A stretch of DNA of 64,000 bases, taken from the NCBI GenBank assembly GCA_963842125.1, contig CAWJFE010000005.1, forward strand, positions 2,232,001-2,296,000, given 5' to 3'. The DNA comes from CAWCWK01 sp963842125 (lineage in GTDB: Bacteria; Pseudomonadota; Alphaproteobacteria; Rhizobiales; CAWCWK01). Positions 34,661-45,364 of this stretch are shown here, piece after piece. Under the pieces are notes generated by a model. The model searched no databases. It was not told where the DNA came from and worked only from the letters and a program-made list of their open reading frames with translations. Both the position numbers and the translations under genes were made by a program. Each line of letters begins with the position of its first letter. Within the stretch, counting starts at the first letter, position 1.

Positions 34661-35640
34661 TGGCCGATATCACCCACACGAGCGCCCCGCCCCGCCCGGT
34701 GGCGGACGCCGCCGAGCAGGCCGCCGGGCTCTACGCCGACGACGCCTTCCGCCCGCCTCCGCCGCCCGTCGAGACGCCGTGGCGCCGGTTCTGGTCGGAC
34801 TATCGCGAGAGCCCGGTCGCGGTCGGCGCGCTGCTCGTCCTCGTCCTCATCGTCCTCGCCGCGGTCTTCGCGCCCCTCATCACGCCGCAGAACCCCTACG
34901 ACCTCGCCGTCGTCTCGATCATGGATTCGCGCCTGCCGCCGGGCACCGAATCCTTCGACGGCGTGACCTTCTGGCTCGGCACGGACGGGGCGGGCCGCGA
35001 CCTCTATTCGGCGATCCTCTACGGGCTGCGCATCTCGCTCAGCGTCGGGATATCGAGCGCCGTGATCGCGCTCATCGTCGGCATGACGGTCGGGCTGATC
35101 GCGGCCTATGCCGGCGGGCGCACCGAACAGTTCATCATGCGGATCGTCGACGTGCAGCTCTCGCTGCCGGCCGTCCTCATCGCGCTCATCCTGCTGGCGC
35201 TTCTCGGCAAGGGCATCGACAAGATCATCATCGCCCTCGTGATCGCGCAATGGGCCTACTATGCCCGGACCGTGCGCGGCTCGGCGCTGGTCGAACGACG
35301 CAAGGAATATGTCGAGGCCGCGCAATGCCTTGGCCTGCCCCATCGGCGCGTTCTCTTCCGCCACATCATGCCCAACTGCCTCGCGCCGCTCATCGTCGTC
35401 GTCACGGTCCAGACCGCGCACGCGATCGCCCTGGAGGCGACGCTCAGCTTCCTCGGCGTCGGCCTGCCACCGACCGAGCCGAGCCTCGGCCTGCTCATCT
35501 CCAACGGGTTCGAATACATGCTGTCCGGCTCCTACTGGATCGCCATCTTCCCCGGCGTGGCGCTGCTGCTGACGATCATGATGATCAACCTCGTCGGCGA
35601 TCGGCTGCGGGACGTGCTGAACCCGAGGCTCAGCAAATGA
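34660..35640 (+). CDS. ABC transporter permease, DppC type (second system)
   Basis: This 326-residue permease has a proline-rich cytoplasmic tail (FRPPPPPVETPWRRFWSDYR), a first membrane segment (VGALLVLVLIVLAAVFAPLI), the subfamily motif FWLGTDGAGRDLYSAILYGL and the EAA loop FRHIMPNCLAPLIVVVTVQ. It is translationally coupled to the DppB-like gene. The reading frame is intact, in contrast to the two ATPase genes immediately downstream. Confidence 0.92.
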   Translation: MADITHTSAPPRPVADAAEQAAGLYADDAFRPPPPPVETPWRRFWSDYRESPVAVGALLVLVLIVLAAVFAPLITPQNPYDLAVVSIMDSRLPPGTESFDGVTFWLGTDGAGRDLYSAILYGLRISLSVGISSAVIALIVGMTVGLIAAYAGGRTEQFIMRIVDVQLSLPAVLIALILLALLGKGIDKIIIALVIAQWAYYARTVRGSALVERRKEYVEAAQCLGLPHRRVLFRHIMPNCLAPLIVVVTVQTAHAIALEATLSFLGVGLPPTEPSLGLLISNGFEYMLSGSYWIAIFPGVALLLTIMMINLVGDRLRDVLNPRLSK

Positions 35641-35869
35641 CGGTGGCCCCCGGACGACGACACGCAGGAGAAGGCCCTCCCCCGAAGGCGGGGAAGGGTC
35701 GGGACGGGGTCCGTCCCAGCGCCGCAAGGCGCTTGGGGATGAGACACTTGCGCAATCCTCACCCCTTGACCGATCACTCCGGCTTCACCGCGAAGCGCGC
35801 CCGCGTTGGTCGACCCTGCTCCACCCCCTTACCGTTCATGGAAAGGGGCTTTTGCCTCAGAGGTGGCGC
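35641..35869. repeat. Intergenic region with repeat box and short hairpin
   Basis: This 229-bp gap between permease and ATPase holds no gene. It has G/C-rich repeat-like sequence after the stop codon. Near its end lies a box at 35835-35859 that matches 19 of 25 positions, with all differences transitions, to 33634-33658. CCCCTT and AAGGGG around 35826-35848 can pair, and CTTTTG follows, resembling a weak terminator on the plus strand. Confidence 0.5.
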
Positions 35870-36844
35870 ATGACCGCCGTCCTCGAAGTCCGCGACCTCC
35901 GCACCCACTTCTTCACCCGCGCGGGCGTCGTGCCGGCCGTCGACGGCGTCAGCCTCACGGTCGACAAGGGCGAGGTGCTCGGCCTCGTCGGCGAATCGGG
36001 GTCCGGCAAGTCCGTCACCGGCTTCTCGATCATGGGCCTCGTCGACGAGCCCGGCCGCATCGTCGTCGGGCTCCATCAAGCTCAATGGCGAGGAGCTTGT
36101 CGGGCGCGAGGAGGCCGATTGGCGGGCGATCCGCGGCAACAAGGTCGCGATGATCTTCCAGGACCCGATGATGACGCTCAACCCGGTGCTCCGGGTCGAC
36201 ACGCAGATGATCGAGGCGGTGACCGCGCACGAGAAGGTGTCGAAGAAGGCCGCCCGCACCCGCGCGCGGGATGCACTGGCTGCCGTCGGCATTCCCTCGC
36301 CGGAGGAGCGGCTGGACGCCTATCCGCACCAGTTCTCCGGCGGCATGCGCCAGCGCGTCGCCATCGCGATCGCGCTTCTGAACGGTCCGGACCTCATCGT
36401 CGCCGACGAGCCGACGACGGCGCTCGACGTGACGATCCAGGCGCAGATCCTCTTCGAGGTGCAGAAGCTCGCCGCCGAGACCGGCACCGCGCTCATCTGG
36501 ATCACGCACGACCTCGCCGTCGTCGGCGGCCTCGCCGACCGGCTGGCGGTGATGTACGCCGGCAAGATCGTCGAGACCGGTACGACCGACGCGGTGCTCG
36601 ACGCGCCGCGCCATCCCTATACGGTCGGCCTCATCGGCTCCGTGCCGAGCCATAACAGGCGCGGCCAGCCGCTCGCCCAGATCCCCGGCATGACGCCTTC
36701 GATGACCAACCTGCCGCCCGGCTGCGCCTTCGCGCCCCGCTGCCCCCGCGCCACCGACATCTGCCGCACCATGCCCGATCTTGCACCCGTCGACGGCGCC
36801 CTCGCGCGCTGCCACCATCCGCATATCGAAGCGGAGGCGGCGGC

Positions 36845-36848
<4 letters not shown>
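35870..36848 (+). pseudogene. ABC transporter ATP-binding protein, DppD type, +1 frameshift
   Basis: The gene encodes a 325-residue ATPase if one extra base is removed. The first frame has MTAVLEVRDLRTHFFTRAGV and Walker A GESGSGKS. After about 36068-36070 (a GGG run) the protein continues in the +1 frame with SIKLNGEELVGREEADW, IFQDPMMTLNPVLR, the signature FSGGMRQRVAIAI, Walker B LIVADEPTTALD and the C-terminal cysteine motif GCAFAPRCPRATDIC. No in-frame stop or other damage is visible, so an inserted G, real or an artefact, is the simplest reading. It overlaps the next gene by ATGA. Confidence 0.85.
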
Positions 36849-37881
<1,033 letters not shown>

Positions 37882-37894
37882 ATCTGGACGACGC

Positions 37895-38774
37895 ATGAGC
37901 GTGATCGCCGTCGAGGGGCCCGAGAACCCCGACATTCCCCTTCTCATCGACAGCCCACATTCGGGCACCGACTATCCGGGCGACTTTCGCGCCCCTCGTC
38001 GGGCCGGACCGCTACAGGCGGGCCGAGGACATGGACGTCGACGTCCTCTTCGGCGCCGCGCCGGGGCTCGGCGTCCCGCTCTTGAAGGCGCTCTTTCCAC
38101 GCGTCTATGTCGATGTGAACCGGGCACTGGCCGATATCTCGCCGGACGCGATGGTCGCCCCCCTCCCCTTCGTGCCACTGCCGAGCGCCAAGGCCCGCCT
38201 CGGTAAGGGCGTCATCTGGATGGACGCACCGCCGCTACCGCCCGGCATGGAGGACGACAAGGCCGGCGCGACGCCGCTCTACGATGCGCCCTTGCCCGGC
38301 CCGGAGGTCGCGCGCCGTCTTTCGACCTATTGGACGCCCTATCGCCGGAAGCTCGCAGACCTTCTCGACGGCATTCACGAGGCGCACGGACGGGTCTTCT
38401 ATCTCGACTGCCACTCCATGCAGTCCGTCTCCACCGCCATGCACGAAGAGGGGGCGGGCAGGCCCCGCCCCGACATCGTTCTCGGCGACCGAGACGGCAC
38501 GGCCTGCGATCCGGCCTATACGGCGCTCGTCAAGCGCCTTCTCGAGACCGAAGGTTTCGGCGTGTCGGTCAACGTGCCCTACAAGGGCGCCGACCTCACC
38601 ATCGCCAACGGCCGCCCCGAGGAGGGCTACCACGCGCTCCAGATCGAGCTGCGCCGCGACCTCTACATGGACGAGGCGACGCTGGAGCGGAACGCGCGGT
38701 TCGAGGAGACGCGCGGCCGGCTGACGCGCGTGCTGGAGGGGCTGGTAGAGGCGCTGAGGTCGGGCGCGCTCTAA
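37895..38774 (+). pseudogene. N-formylglutamate amidohydrolase family protein, +1 frameshift
   Basis: This gene encodes a 292-residue member of the N-formylglutamate amidohydrolase family, which hydrolyses N-formyl-glutamate or related N-acyl amino acids. It begins MSVIAVEGPENPDIPLLIDS, then SPHSGTDYPGDF. An extra C in the CCCC run near 37992-37996 shifts it to the frame carrying MDVDVLFGAAPGLGVPLLKA, VYVDVNRAL, FYLDCHSMQSV and NVPYKGADLT. It is the last gene of the second transporter operon and fits uptake and hydrolysis of formylated or acylated amino acids. Its end overlaps the convergent flavoprotein gene by four bases. Confidence 0.85.
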
Positions 38775-40156
38775 CGCGTCCAACCTCGATCCGCGCCCGC
38801 GATTCGACCCAGCACGACGGCGCTCAGGAGGCCGTTGCCGGAAAGGTAGCCCGCATCGCCCGATCCCGACACGCCGCAGGCTGCGCCGCCGGCTGCGTAG
38901 AGATTGGGGATGATGCCGCCAGCCTCGCGCTTCACCCGGCCGGACGGCGCGACGTCGAGCCCGCCCTGTGTGTGGAAGAGCGCGCCGGTGACGCGCACCG
39001 CGTGATAGGGCGGTATGAGCGGTTCTCCTGCAAAGACACGGCCGAACGGATCGACTCCATCGGCCCGCGACGTCTCGACCGCGGCCAGCGTCTCGGCCAA
39101 CGCGTCCGCCGGGAGGGCGAACGTCTCGGCGAGCGCTTCGATCGTATCGGCAACCCTGACTGCACCCTGCGCCTCGGCGTCTCGAAAGTCCTTGAACTGT
39201 CGCGCGATGGCGGCGATGCGCGCGTCGAAGATCGTGACGGCCGTGCCGCCCGGCTGAGCGAGGACGGCGCGCGCGGCCTCCGAATAGCCCTGCGCCTCGT
39301 TCCAGAAGCGTCGGCCACGCGCATTCACCTGAACACCGCCTTCCGTGATCACGGCCCAGGTGACGAGGATGCCGTGCGGATGGGCGACATTGCCGTGGCC
39401 CTGGTAGGCGCCGAGATGGCGGGTTCGCGCGCCGAGGGTTTCGCCCCAGTCGAGCGCCTCGCCGCGATTGCCGTCATGACCGAAATAGAGCGCATCGGCG
39501 ATATCGGACATGTGCCGGCCGACATGCGCTTTCGAGCCGCCATAGCCGTTGCAGGCCAGGATGAGGCGCTCGCAGCCGATCCGCTCTGCGCAGCCATCGG
39601 GCCGGAGGGCTTCGATGCCGGCGATGCGGCCATCGGTGTGGATGAAGAGCGTTGTGGCCCGGCAGTCGCAGACGATGTCGATCGCTGCCCTTTCGCAGGC
39701 CCCGCGCAGGGCATCGACGAGTTCGGCGCCGCTGCGCGTTGGCAAGCCATGCATCCGGCGGCGCGAATGGCCCGGATAGTCGAAATCGGAGACGACGGAG
39801 AAGGCGAGGCCGAAGCGGTCGGCAAGCCACTCGAGGGCCGGCCCCGCGCCCTCCGTCAACGCCATGACGAGGGCGGGATCGGACTCGTCCGCCGCCTTGG
39901 CCTGGATGTCGCTGGCGAAGAGAGCGGCGTCGTCCGCTATGCCGGCCTCGCGCTGGAAGCGTGTGCCGGCAGCGGGGATGAGGCCAGCCGATAGCGCGGT
40001 CGATCCGCTCGGCACGGCGTCGGCCTCGAGCACCAACACGTCGTCGCCCGCCTCGGATGCCGCCAGCGCCGCTGTCATGCCGCAGGCGCCCGCGCCGATG
40101 ACGAGCGTGCCCACGCTGACTGCGAAGCCCTCTTCCGGTACGGGCACGACGCTCAC
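38771..40156 (-). CDS. FAD-dependent oxidoreductase, fumarate reductase/tricarballylate dehydrogenase-like
   Basis: This 461-residue flavoprotein belongs to the fumarate reductase/succinate dehydrogenase flavoprotein family. It has the N-terminal FAD motif VGTLVIGAGACGMTAALAAS, SGSTALSAG, the substrate-side region NARGRRFWNEAQGYSEAA and the C-terminal LYAAGGAACGVSGSGDAGYL. Members of this family oxidise or reduce carbon-carbon bonds beside carboxylates. It is the last gene of a six-gene minus-strand operon, three bases after the lyase gene. It could introduce a double bond into a di- or tricarboxylate; this is inference. Confidence 0.87.
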   Translation of the reverse strand: MSVVPVPEEGFAVSVGTLVIGAGACGMTAALAASEAGDDVLVLEADAVPSGSTALSAGLIPAAGTRFQREAGIADDAALFASDIQAKAADESDPALVMALTEGAGPALEWLADRFGLAFSVVSDFDYPGHSRRRMHGLPTRSGAELVDALRGACERAAIDIVCDCRATTLFIHTDGRIAGIEALRPDGCAERIGCERLILACNGYGGSKAHVGRHMSDIADALYFGHDGNRGEALDWGETLGARTRHLGAYQGHGNVAHPHGILVTWAVITEGGVQVNARGRRFWNEAQGYSEAARAVLAQPGGTAVTIFDARIAAIARQFKDFRDAEAQGAVRVADTIEALAETFALPADALAETLAAVETSRADGVDPFGRVFAGEPLIPPYHAVRVTGALFHTQGGLDVAPSGRVKREAGGIIPNLYAAGGAACGVSGSGDAGYLSGNGLLSAVVLGRIAGADRGWTR

Positions 40157-40159
40157 GCC

Positions 40160-41026
40160 TCAGTCGCCTGCATCGTAGCCCGCGCCGGACGCCAACAGAT
40201 CAGCGGTACCGATGCGCGCGTTGAGGGCGTCGAAGTCGAACATGCGATCGGCGAAGGGCGTGTTGGAGCCGTTGGCTCGCAGGCTCGCGTAATAGGCCTC
40301 GGCGGTGCGGGCGAGCGCGCGCACGATGCCGCCGGGGAAGATGACGAGCGAATAGCCGAGCGCCTGGAGATCGTCCGCGCTCGTGATCGGCGTCGCGCCG
40401 CCCTCGACCATGTTGGCCATCAGCGGCACCCGGTCTCCGAACGTCCTATCCACGTCCTCCAATTGCTCGCGCGAGCGCGGCGCTTCGATGAAGAGCACGT
40501 CGGCGCCGGCATCGAGATAGGTACCGGCCCGGTCGATGGCGGCTTCGAAGCCCTCGACGGCGATGGCGTCCGTGCGCGCGATGATGAGCGTGCCGTCCGA
40601 GCGGCGCGCGTCCGCCATGGCGCGGATCTTGCCGGCCATCTCGGAGGCCGGGATCAGCGACTTGTCGGAGAGGTGGCCGCAGCGCTTCGGGTAGGTTTGG
40701 TCCTCGACCTGGAGCGCGTTGGCGCCGGCCCGCTCATAGGTGCGGATGGTGCGCTGCGCATTGAGCGCGTTGCCGAAGCCGGTATCGGCGTCGATGATGA
40801 CAGGGAGCGCGATCCGGTCCCGGATCAGCGCCATCGTCTCGGCCATCTCGGTCGCCGAGGTGAGGCCGATGTCGGGCCGGCCGAGTCGGGTATAGGCGAC
40901 CGCGGCACCCGACAGGTAGACGGCCTCGAAGCCCGCCTGCTCGGCCAGTGAACCCGTCAGCCCGTCGTAGATGCCAGGCGCCACGAGGATGTCGGGCTGG
41001 GCCAGACGTTCGCGAAGAGTGGTCAT
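40160..41026 (-). CDS. Isocitrate lyase/PEP mutase family lyase
   Basis: This 288-residue TIM-barrel protein belongs to the isocitrate lyase/PEP mutase superfamily, with the signature KRCGH in QVEDQTYPKRCGHLSDKSLI. Metal-binding segments VIIDADTGFGNALN and IIARTDAIAVEG are present. Relatives cleave 2-methylisocitrate, 2,3-dimethylmalate, oxaloacetate or petal-death acids to pyruvate-type products. It overlaps the isochorismatase-like gene by ATGA. With the aconitase-type pair across the divergent promoter it suggests a hydrate-then-cleave sequence. Confidence 0.9.
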   Translation of the reverse strand: MTTLRERLAQPDILVAPGIYDGLTGSLAEQAGFEAVYLSGAAVAYTRLGRPDIGLTSATEMAETMALIRDRIALPVIIDADTGFGNALNAQRTIRTYERAGANALQVEDQTYPKRCGHLSDKSLIPASEMAGKIRAMADARRSDGTLIIARTDAIAVEGFEAAIDRAGTYLDAGADVLFIEAPRSREQLEDVDRTFGDRVPLMANMVEGGATPITSADDLQALGYSLVIFPGGIVRALARTAEAYYASLRANGSNTPFADRMFDFDALNARIGTADLLASGAGYDAGD

Positions 41027-41637
41027 GTGGCCTCGATCGCTCGGAGCGCCTCGGCGCAGGTCATCACGCGGGTGACGGTGCCGAGCGATGTCAGCGTGGC
41101 GTCATGGACGGCCGGGTCGAAGGCCGCCGCCCCGTCGGAGAGGAGGATGGTGGGAATGTCGCGCAGGTGCGCGTCCCGGATGGTGCTCGCGACGCCGCCA
41201 TTGGTGACGATGCCGCCGACGATCAGCGTCTCGATCCCTTGCGCGCGCAGCACGTATTCGAGCCGCGTCTGGTAGAAGGCGCTATAGGCGACCTTTTCGA
41301 TGGTGATGTCGGCGGGCTTCAACGCATCGACGAGATCGTGGCCGAAGGCGCCGGGCTCGAAGTCGCCGCGCCCGAGAAAGGGCCGCAGTTCCTTGAGGTG
41401 AGGCGATATGATCGGCTCGCCGCCCACCCCCGGCACCAGTGTGAACTGGGCCGAGACGTAAAGCCCGCCCGCACCCCTCAGGGCATCCTTGAGCGGCACG
41501 ATGCGATCGGGGAGTGCGGCGATGAGCTCGGACGTCTGCCCAGCCCGGCCATAGGCGCCCTCGGGGTGGAGGAAATCGTTCTGCAGGTCGATCGTCAGAA
41601 GCGCCGTTCGGCGCGGATCGCGGGGCTGCGCGCTCAT
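41023..41637 (-). CDS. Isochorismatase-like hydrolase lacking the nucleophilic cysteine
   Basis: This 204-residue protein has the isochorismatase fold: the catalytic aspartate in TALLTIDLQNDFLHP and the lysine in EKVAYSAF are present. At the position where amidase members have cysteine (TNxCVxxTxRDA) it reads TNGGVASTIRDA, so the nucleophile is glycine. True isochorismatases can also lack this cysteine, whereas carbamoyl or amide hydrolases need it. The gene overlaps both neighbours by four bases, between HyuA and the lyase. Substrate unknown. Confidence 0.88.
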   Translation of the reverse strand: MSAQPRDPRRTALLTIDLQNDFLHPEGAYGRAGQTSELIAALPDRIVPLKDALRGAGGLYVSAQFTLVPGVGGEPIISPHLKELRPFLGRGDFEPGAFGHDLVDALKPADITIEKVAYSAFYQTRLEYVLRAQGIETLIVGGIVTNGGVASTIRDAHLRDIPTILLSDGAAAFDPAVHDATLTSLGTVTRVMTCAEALRAIEAT

Positions 41638-43700
41638 GGCCGGCCCTCCCTTCGCTCCAGGATGACATTGCCGAACCGATCGACGGCGGCGCGGTAGCCC
41701 GGCTCGACGAGGATGGTGGTATCGGGCTGTTCGAGGATCGCCGGGCCGTCGATCGTGGTCCCGACCGGTAGGCGCAGGCGCTCGTGGATCGCCGTGTCGT
41801 GCCAGGCGCCGGCGAAGCGGACCGGACGTGACGTGCGCGGCCTGTCCGAGAGATCGTCGCCCGAGGGCGCAAGGGCCTCGAGATCGAATTTGGGGCGTCG
41901 GCCGATGACGGCGGTGCGCAGGTTGAGCACCCGCACCGCATTGTCGAGGAGCCGGCCATAGGCGGCTCGATAGGCCGTCTCGAAGGTTTCGCGGATGGCC
42001 TGGCGGGTGGGCGGCACGACGCGCGATCCGTCCCACGCCATCGGCACAGGCACCGCGACCGTATGGGTCTGGCCGAGATAGGCCATGTCGAAGGTGAGGC
42101 CGATATCGCGCGCCTCGAAGCGCGATTGGGCGGCGTCGAGAAGGGCAAGGCCTCGCCGGGCGTGGTCCTGCAGCGCTGCGTCGAGGACGTCTTCGTCGAG
42201 ATCGTCGAGCCCCGTATTGAGCGTCTGCACGAAGTCCTGGCGCATGTCGGCGATCACGCAGCCGAGCGCCGAGGTGACGCCCGGATAGCGCGGGACCAGC
42301 GCCCGCGCGAGGCCGACATCGTCCATGAGCGCGCAGGCGTGAAGCGCGCCGCCGCCGCCGAAGGGCATGTAGGCGAAGCGGGTCGGATCGAAGCCGCGCT
42401 CGATGGAGACGAGCCGGATCGCGCCGGCCATCGCCGAGTTCGCGACCCGCAGGATCGCCTCGGCCGCCGTGTCGGCATCGAGCCCGAGGGGGGCACCGAC
42501 ATGGGACGCGATAGCGTCGCGGGCTGCGTCGACGTCGAGCCTGTCGAGGCCGCCGCCGATGGGGCGCTCGGCATCGATGCGCCCGAGGACGATATTGGCG
42601 TCGGTCACGGTCGGGCGCGCATTGCCGCGACCATAGGCGACGGGGCCGGGATCGGAGCCGGCGCTCTCGGGCCCGATATTGAGGAGCCCACCCCGATCGA
42701 CCCAGGCGATGGAGCCGCCGCCGGCACCGATGGTCGTGATCTCGATCATCGGGCTGCGCACCACGAGGCCGAAGTCGATGCTCGTCTGCTGCGCGAGCGC
42801 GCTCGTACCCCCGGCGATCAGCGAGACGTCGAAGCTCGTGCCGCCGACATCGCCGGTGATGACGTCGGGGTGGCCGGCGCTGACCGCGATGTGCGCCGCC
42901 GCCATGACGCCGGCGGCGGGCCCGGAGAGCGCGGTGCGCACCGGCAGGCGACCCGCCGTCTCCGCCGACATCACGCCGCCATTGGACTGGACGATGAGGA
43001 ACTCGTCCTCGAAGCCGCCATCCTTCAGCGCGGCGTCGAGCCGGCCTAGATAGCCCGATACCTCGGGCTGGAGATAGGCGTTGAGGGCGGTCGTCGAGAA
43101 GCGCTCGAACTCGCGGATCTCCGGCAGGATCTCGGACGATGCCGAGACGTGGGCATTCGGCCAGACCGCGCGCAGGGCCGCGACGGCAGCTCGCTCGTTC
43201 TCGGGGTTGGCGTAAGCATTGACGAAGAGGATGACGGCGGCCTCGCAATCCATGGCGAGGAGCGCCTCGGCCGCTGCCCGCACGGCCTCGACATCGACCG
43301 GCGTGCGCACCGTTCCGTCACTGAGCGTTCGCTCCGGCACTTCGAGCCGCCGGTCGCGGGGTACGACCGGATCGAAGCCGCCGCGCAGGCCCCAGGTGCG
43401 GGGCCGATCACGCCGGCGCATCTCGAGCACATCTCGGAAGCCCTCGGTCGTGATGACGCCGACGCGTCCGCCCTTTCGCTCCAGCAGCGCGTTCGTGCCG
43501 GCTGTCGTGCCGTGGACGACGGTGGAGAGGTCGGCGAGGCTCGCGGTCGCCGCACGGATGCCGGCGAGAAAGCCGCCCGACTGATCGGGCCGCGTGGTCG
43601 GCACCTTGGCCACCCGCGCCTCGCCCGTCGTCTGATCGAGCGCGAAGACGTCCGTGAACGTGCCGCCCACATCGACGCCGACGAGAACGCGGCCGGTCAC
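41634..43700 (-). CDS. Hydantoinase/oxoprolinase subunit A (HyuA-like)
   Basis: This 688-residue protein is the ATP-binding subunit of the hydantoinase/5-oxoprolinase/acetone-carboxylase superfamily. It begins VLVGVDVGGTFTDVFALDQ, the actin-like phosphate motif, and has STVVHGTTAGTNALLERKGG and ITGDVGGTSFDVSLIAGG. The start is a GTG overlapping the HyuB stop (GTGA). Family members use ATP to hydrolyse cyclic amides (N-methylhydantoin, 5-oxoproline, caprolactam) or to carboxylate ketones. Two subunits are present, with no third small one as in acetone carboxylase, which favours a lactamase/hydantoinase role. Confidence 0.92.
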   Translation of the reverse strand: MTGRVLVGVDVGGTFTDVFALDQTTGEARVAKVPTTRPDQSGGFLAGIRAATASLADLSTVVHGTTAGTNALLERKGGRVGVITTEGFRDVLEMRRRDRPRTWGLRGGFDPVVPRDRRLEVPERTLSDGTVRTPVDVEAVRAAAEALLAMDCEAAVILFVNAYANPENERAAVAALRAVWPNAHVSASSEILPEIREFERFSTTALNAYLQPEVSGYLGRLDAALKDGGFEDEFLIVQSNGGVMSAETAGRLPVRTALSGPAAGVMAAAHIAVSAGHPDVITGDVGGTSFDVSLIAGGTSALAQQTSIDFGLVVRSPMIEITTIGAGGGSIAWVDRGGLLNIGPESAGSDPGPVAYGRGNARPTVTDANIVLGRIDAERPIGGGLDRLDVDAARDAIASHVGAPLGLDADTAAEAILRVANSAMAGAIRLVSIERGFDPTRFAYMPFGGGGALHACALMDDVGLARALVPRYPGVTSALGCVIADMRQDFVQTLNTGLDDLDEDVLDAALQDHARRGLALLDAAQSRFEARDIGLTFDMAYLGQTHTVAVPVPMAWDGSRVVPPTRQAIRETFETAYRAAYGRLLDNAVRVLNLRTAVIGRRPKFDLEALAPSGDDLSDRPRTSRPVRFAGAWHDTAIHERLRLPVGTTIDGPAILEQPDTTILVEPGYRAAVDRFGNVILERREGRP

Positions 43701-45364
43701 GAACCCTCTCCGGAGACATAGCCGAGCGCGACATCACGCGCATACGCCTCGGGGTCGCGCGCATCGGCCGGGCCGTAGCCGCCGCCTCCGGGCGTCTCCA
43801 ACCGAACCCGCTGGCCGCGCTTCAGGGGAATGCCGACCATCTTCGAGGCCATGGGCGGCTCGTGCCAGCCATCGTCCTGCTCGTAGGTGAAGCGGTTCAT
43901 CGCAGCGTCTCCGCCGCCGGCGATACCCTTGGGCGCATGGCGCCCCCGCTCGCCGAAGAGGAAGGCCTGGGCACGCTCTTCCAGCAACTCGATCTCGTAA
44001 GTAGCGCCGAGCCCGCCGCGATGCGTGCCCTCGCCGGCGCTGTCGGGTCGGAGCGCCCATTCGCGAAAGAGGACGGGATAGGCGGCCTCGAGAATTTCTA
44101 CCGGCGGAATGGTTGCGGTCGAGATCGGCGCGTTGCCGTGGTTGAGCCCGTCGCCCGTGGCCGAGCCGCCATGGCCGCCGCCATAGAAGCTGAACATGAC
44201 ATAGGGCCGTCCATCCTGCCGCTTGCCCGCGATCGAGAGCGCGTTGATGGTCCCATACGCGTTGGCGACGACGCGCTCCGGCGCGGCTTTCGCGGCGGCA
44301 CTGAAGATAACGTCGATCATGCGGAGGATCGTCTCGGTATAGCCTCCCGTCGGCGCGGGGAACTCGGCGGCGAGGAGGCAGCCGTCCGGCACGATCACGT
44401 CGATGGGGCGCATGACGCCCGCATTGGCCGGCAGGTCCGGGAAGATGTGCTTGATCGCCACATAGGCTGTGGCCACGGCCGTGCCTCGCGCGATGTTGAC
44501 CGGGCCGGCCGTGGCGGGTGCGGTGCCGGTGAAGTCGAGCGTCAGGCGCTCGCCGGCGATGGAGAGCGCGACGGTGATCGGCAGCGCCGCGTCGGTGATG
44601 CCGTCATTGTCGAGCCAGTCCGTCGCCTCCCAACGTCCGTCGGGCAGGCCGGCGATCTCGGCCCGCGCCAGCGTCTCGGCGCGGTCGGAAAGGGCGTCGA
44701 GCGCTGCGCGGATGGTGTCGGCGCCGTATTCGTCGAGAAGTTCGCCGAGCCGCTTCGCACCGAGGTCGAGCGCGCCGAGCTGCCCGTTGAGATCGCCCAG
44801 CGCCGACTGCGGCAGCCGGGTGTTGCGCAGCAGGATGTCGACGATGTCCTGCTGGAGCACGCCCCCACGCATCAGCTTGACGGGCGGGATGCAGACGGCC
44901 TCCTGGAAGGCCTCGGTCGCGGCCGGATTGTAGTTGCCGGGCACCGCGCCGCCCAGATCGTGCCAGTGGCCGACGGAGGCGAGATGGCAGAAGACCTCGC
45001 CCTCGTGGAAGAAGGGCCGCACGAGGCGCATGTCGTTGAGGTGCGTGCCGCCGATATGGGCGTCGTTGAAGATGAAGATGTCGCCGTCGGCCAGACTCTC
45101 GCTGCGAGAGGTCTCGTCCCGCGCGGCCTTGTCGATGACGGCCTTCACCGCAAAGGCCATCACGCCGACGAAGATCGGCAGGCCCGACTTGCCCTGCACC
45201 AGCGTCTCGCCGCTCGACGCATGGTAGAGACCGTGGCTCGCATCGTGCGCCTCGGCGATGATGGGGTTGAAGGCGGAGCGGAAGAGGGTGGCGTCCATCT
45301 CGTCCGCGATCTGCTCCATCCGGCCGGCGAGGACGGCGAGCGTGATCGGATCGATGGTCGTCAC
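43697..45364 (-). CDS. Hydantoinase/oxoprolinase subunit B (HyuB-like)
   Basis: This 555-residue subunit starts VTTIDPITLAVLAGRMEQIA, the canonical HyuB beginning, followed by EMDATLFRSAFNPIIAEAHD, IFIFNDAHIGGTHLNDMRLV and the glycine-rich FSFYGGGHGGSATGDGLNHG. The GTG at 45364 overlaps the tautomerase stop as GTGA. It pairs with HyuA to form the ATP-dependent enzyme. The C-terminus ends in RVRLETPGGGGYGPADARDP, typical of the family. Confidence 0.92.
   Translation of the reverse strand: MTTIDPITLAVLAGRMEQIADEMDATLFRSAFNPIIAEAHDASHGLYHASSGETLVQGKSGLPIFVGVMAFAVKAVIDKAARDETSRSESLADGDIFIFNDAHIGGTHLNDMRLVRPFFHEGEVFCHLASVGHWHDLGGAVPGNYNPAATEAFQEAVCIPPVKLMRGGVLQQDIVDILLRNTRLPQSALGDLNGQLGALDLGAKRLGELLDEYGADTIRAALDALSDRAETLARAEIAGLPDGRWEATDWLDNDGITDAALPITVALSIAGERLTLDFTGTAPATAGPVNIARGTAVATAYVAIKHIFPDLPANAGVMRPIDVIVPDGCLLAAEFPAPTGGYTETILRMIDVIFSAAAKAAPERVVANAYGTINALSIAGKRQDGRPYVMFSFYGGGHGGSATGDGLNHGNAPISTATIPPVEILEAAYPVLFREWALRPDSAGEGTHRGGLGATYEIELLEERAQAFLFGERGRHAPKGIAGGGDAAMNRFTYEQDDGWHEPPMASKMVGIPLKRGQRVRLETPGGGGYGPADARDPEAYARDVALGYVSGEGS

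Noticed and set aside
41023..43248. Apparent large fusion upstream of the isochorismatase-like gene
   Set aside because: The extension overlaps the intact HyuA gene in another frame and has no domains; the real start is at 41637 with a 4-base overlap.
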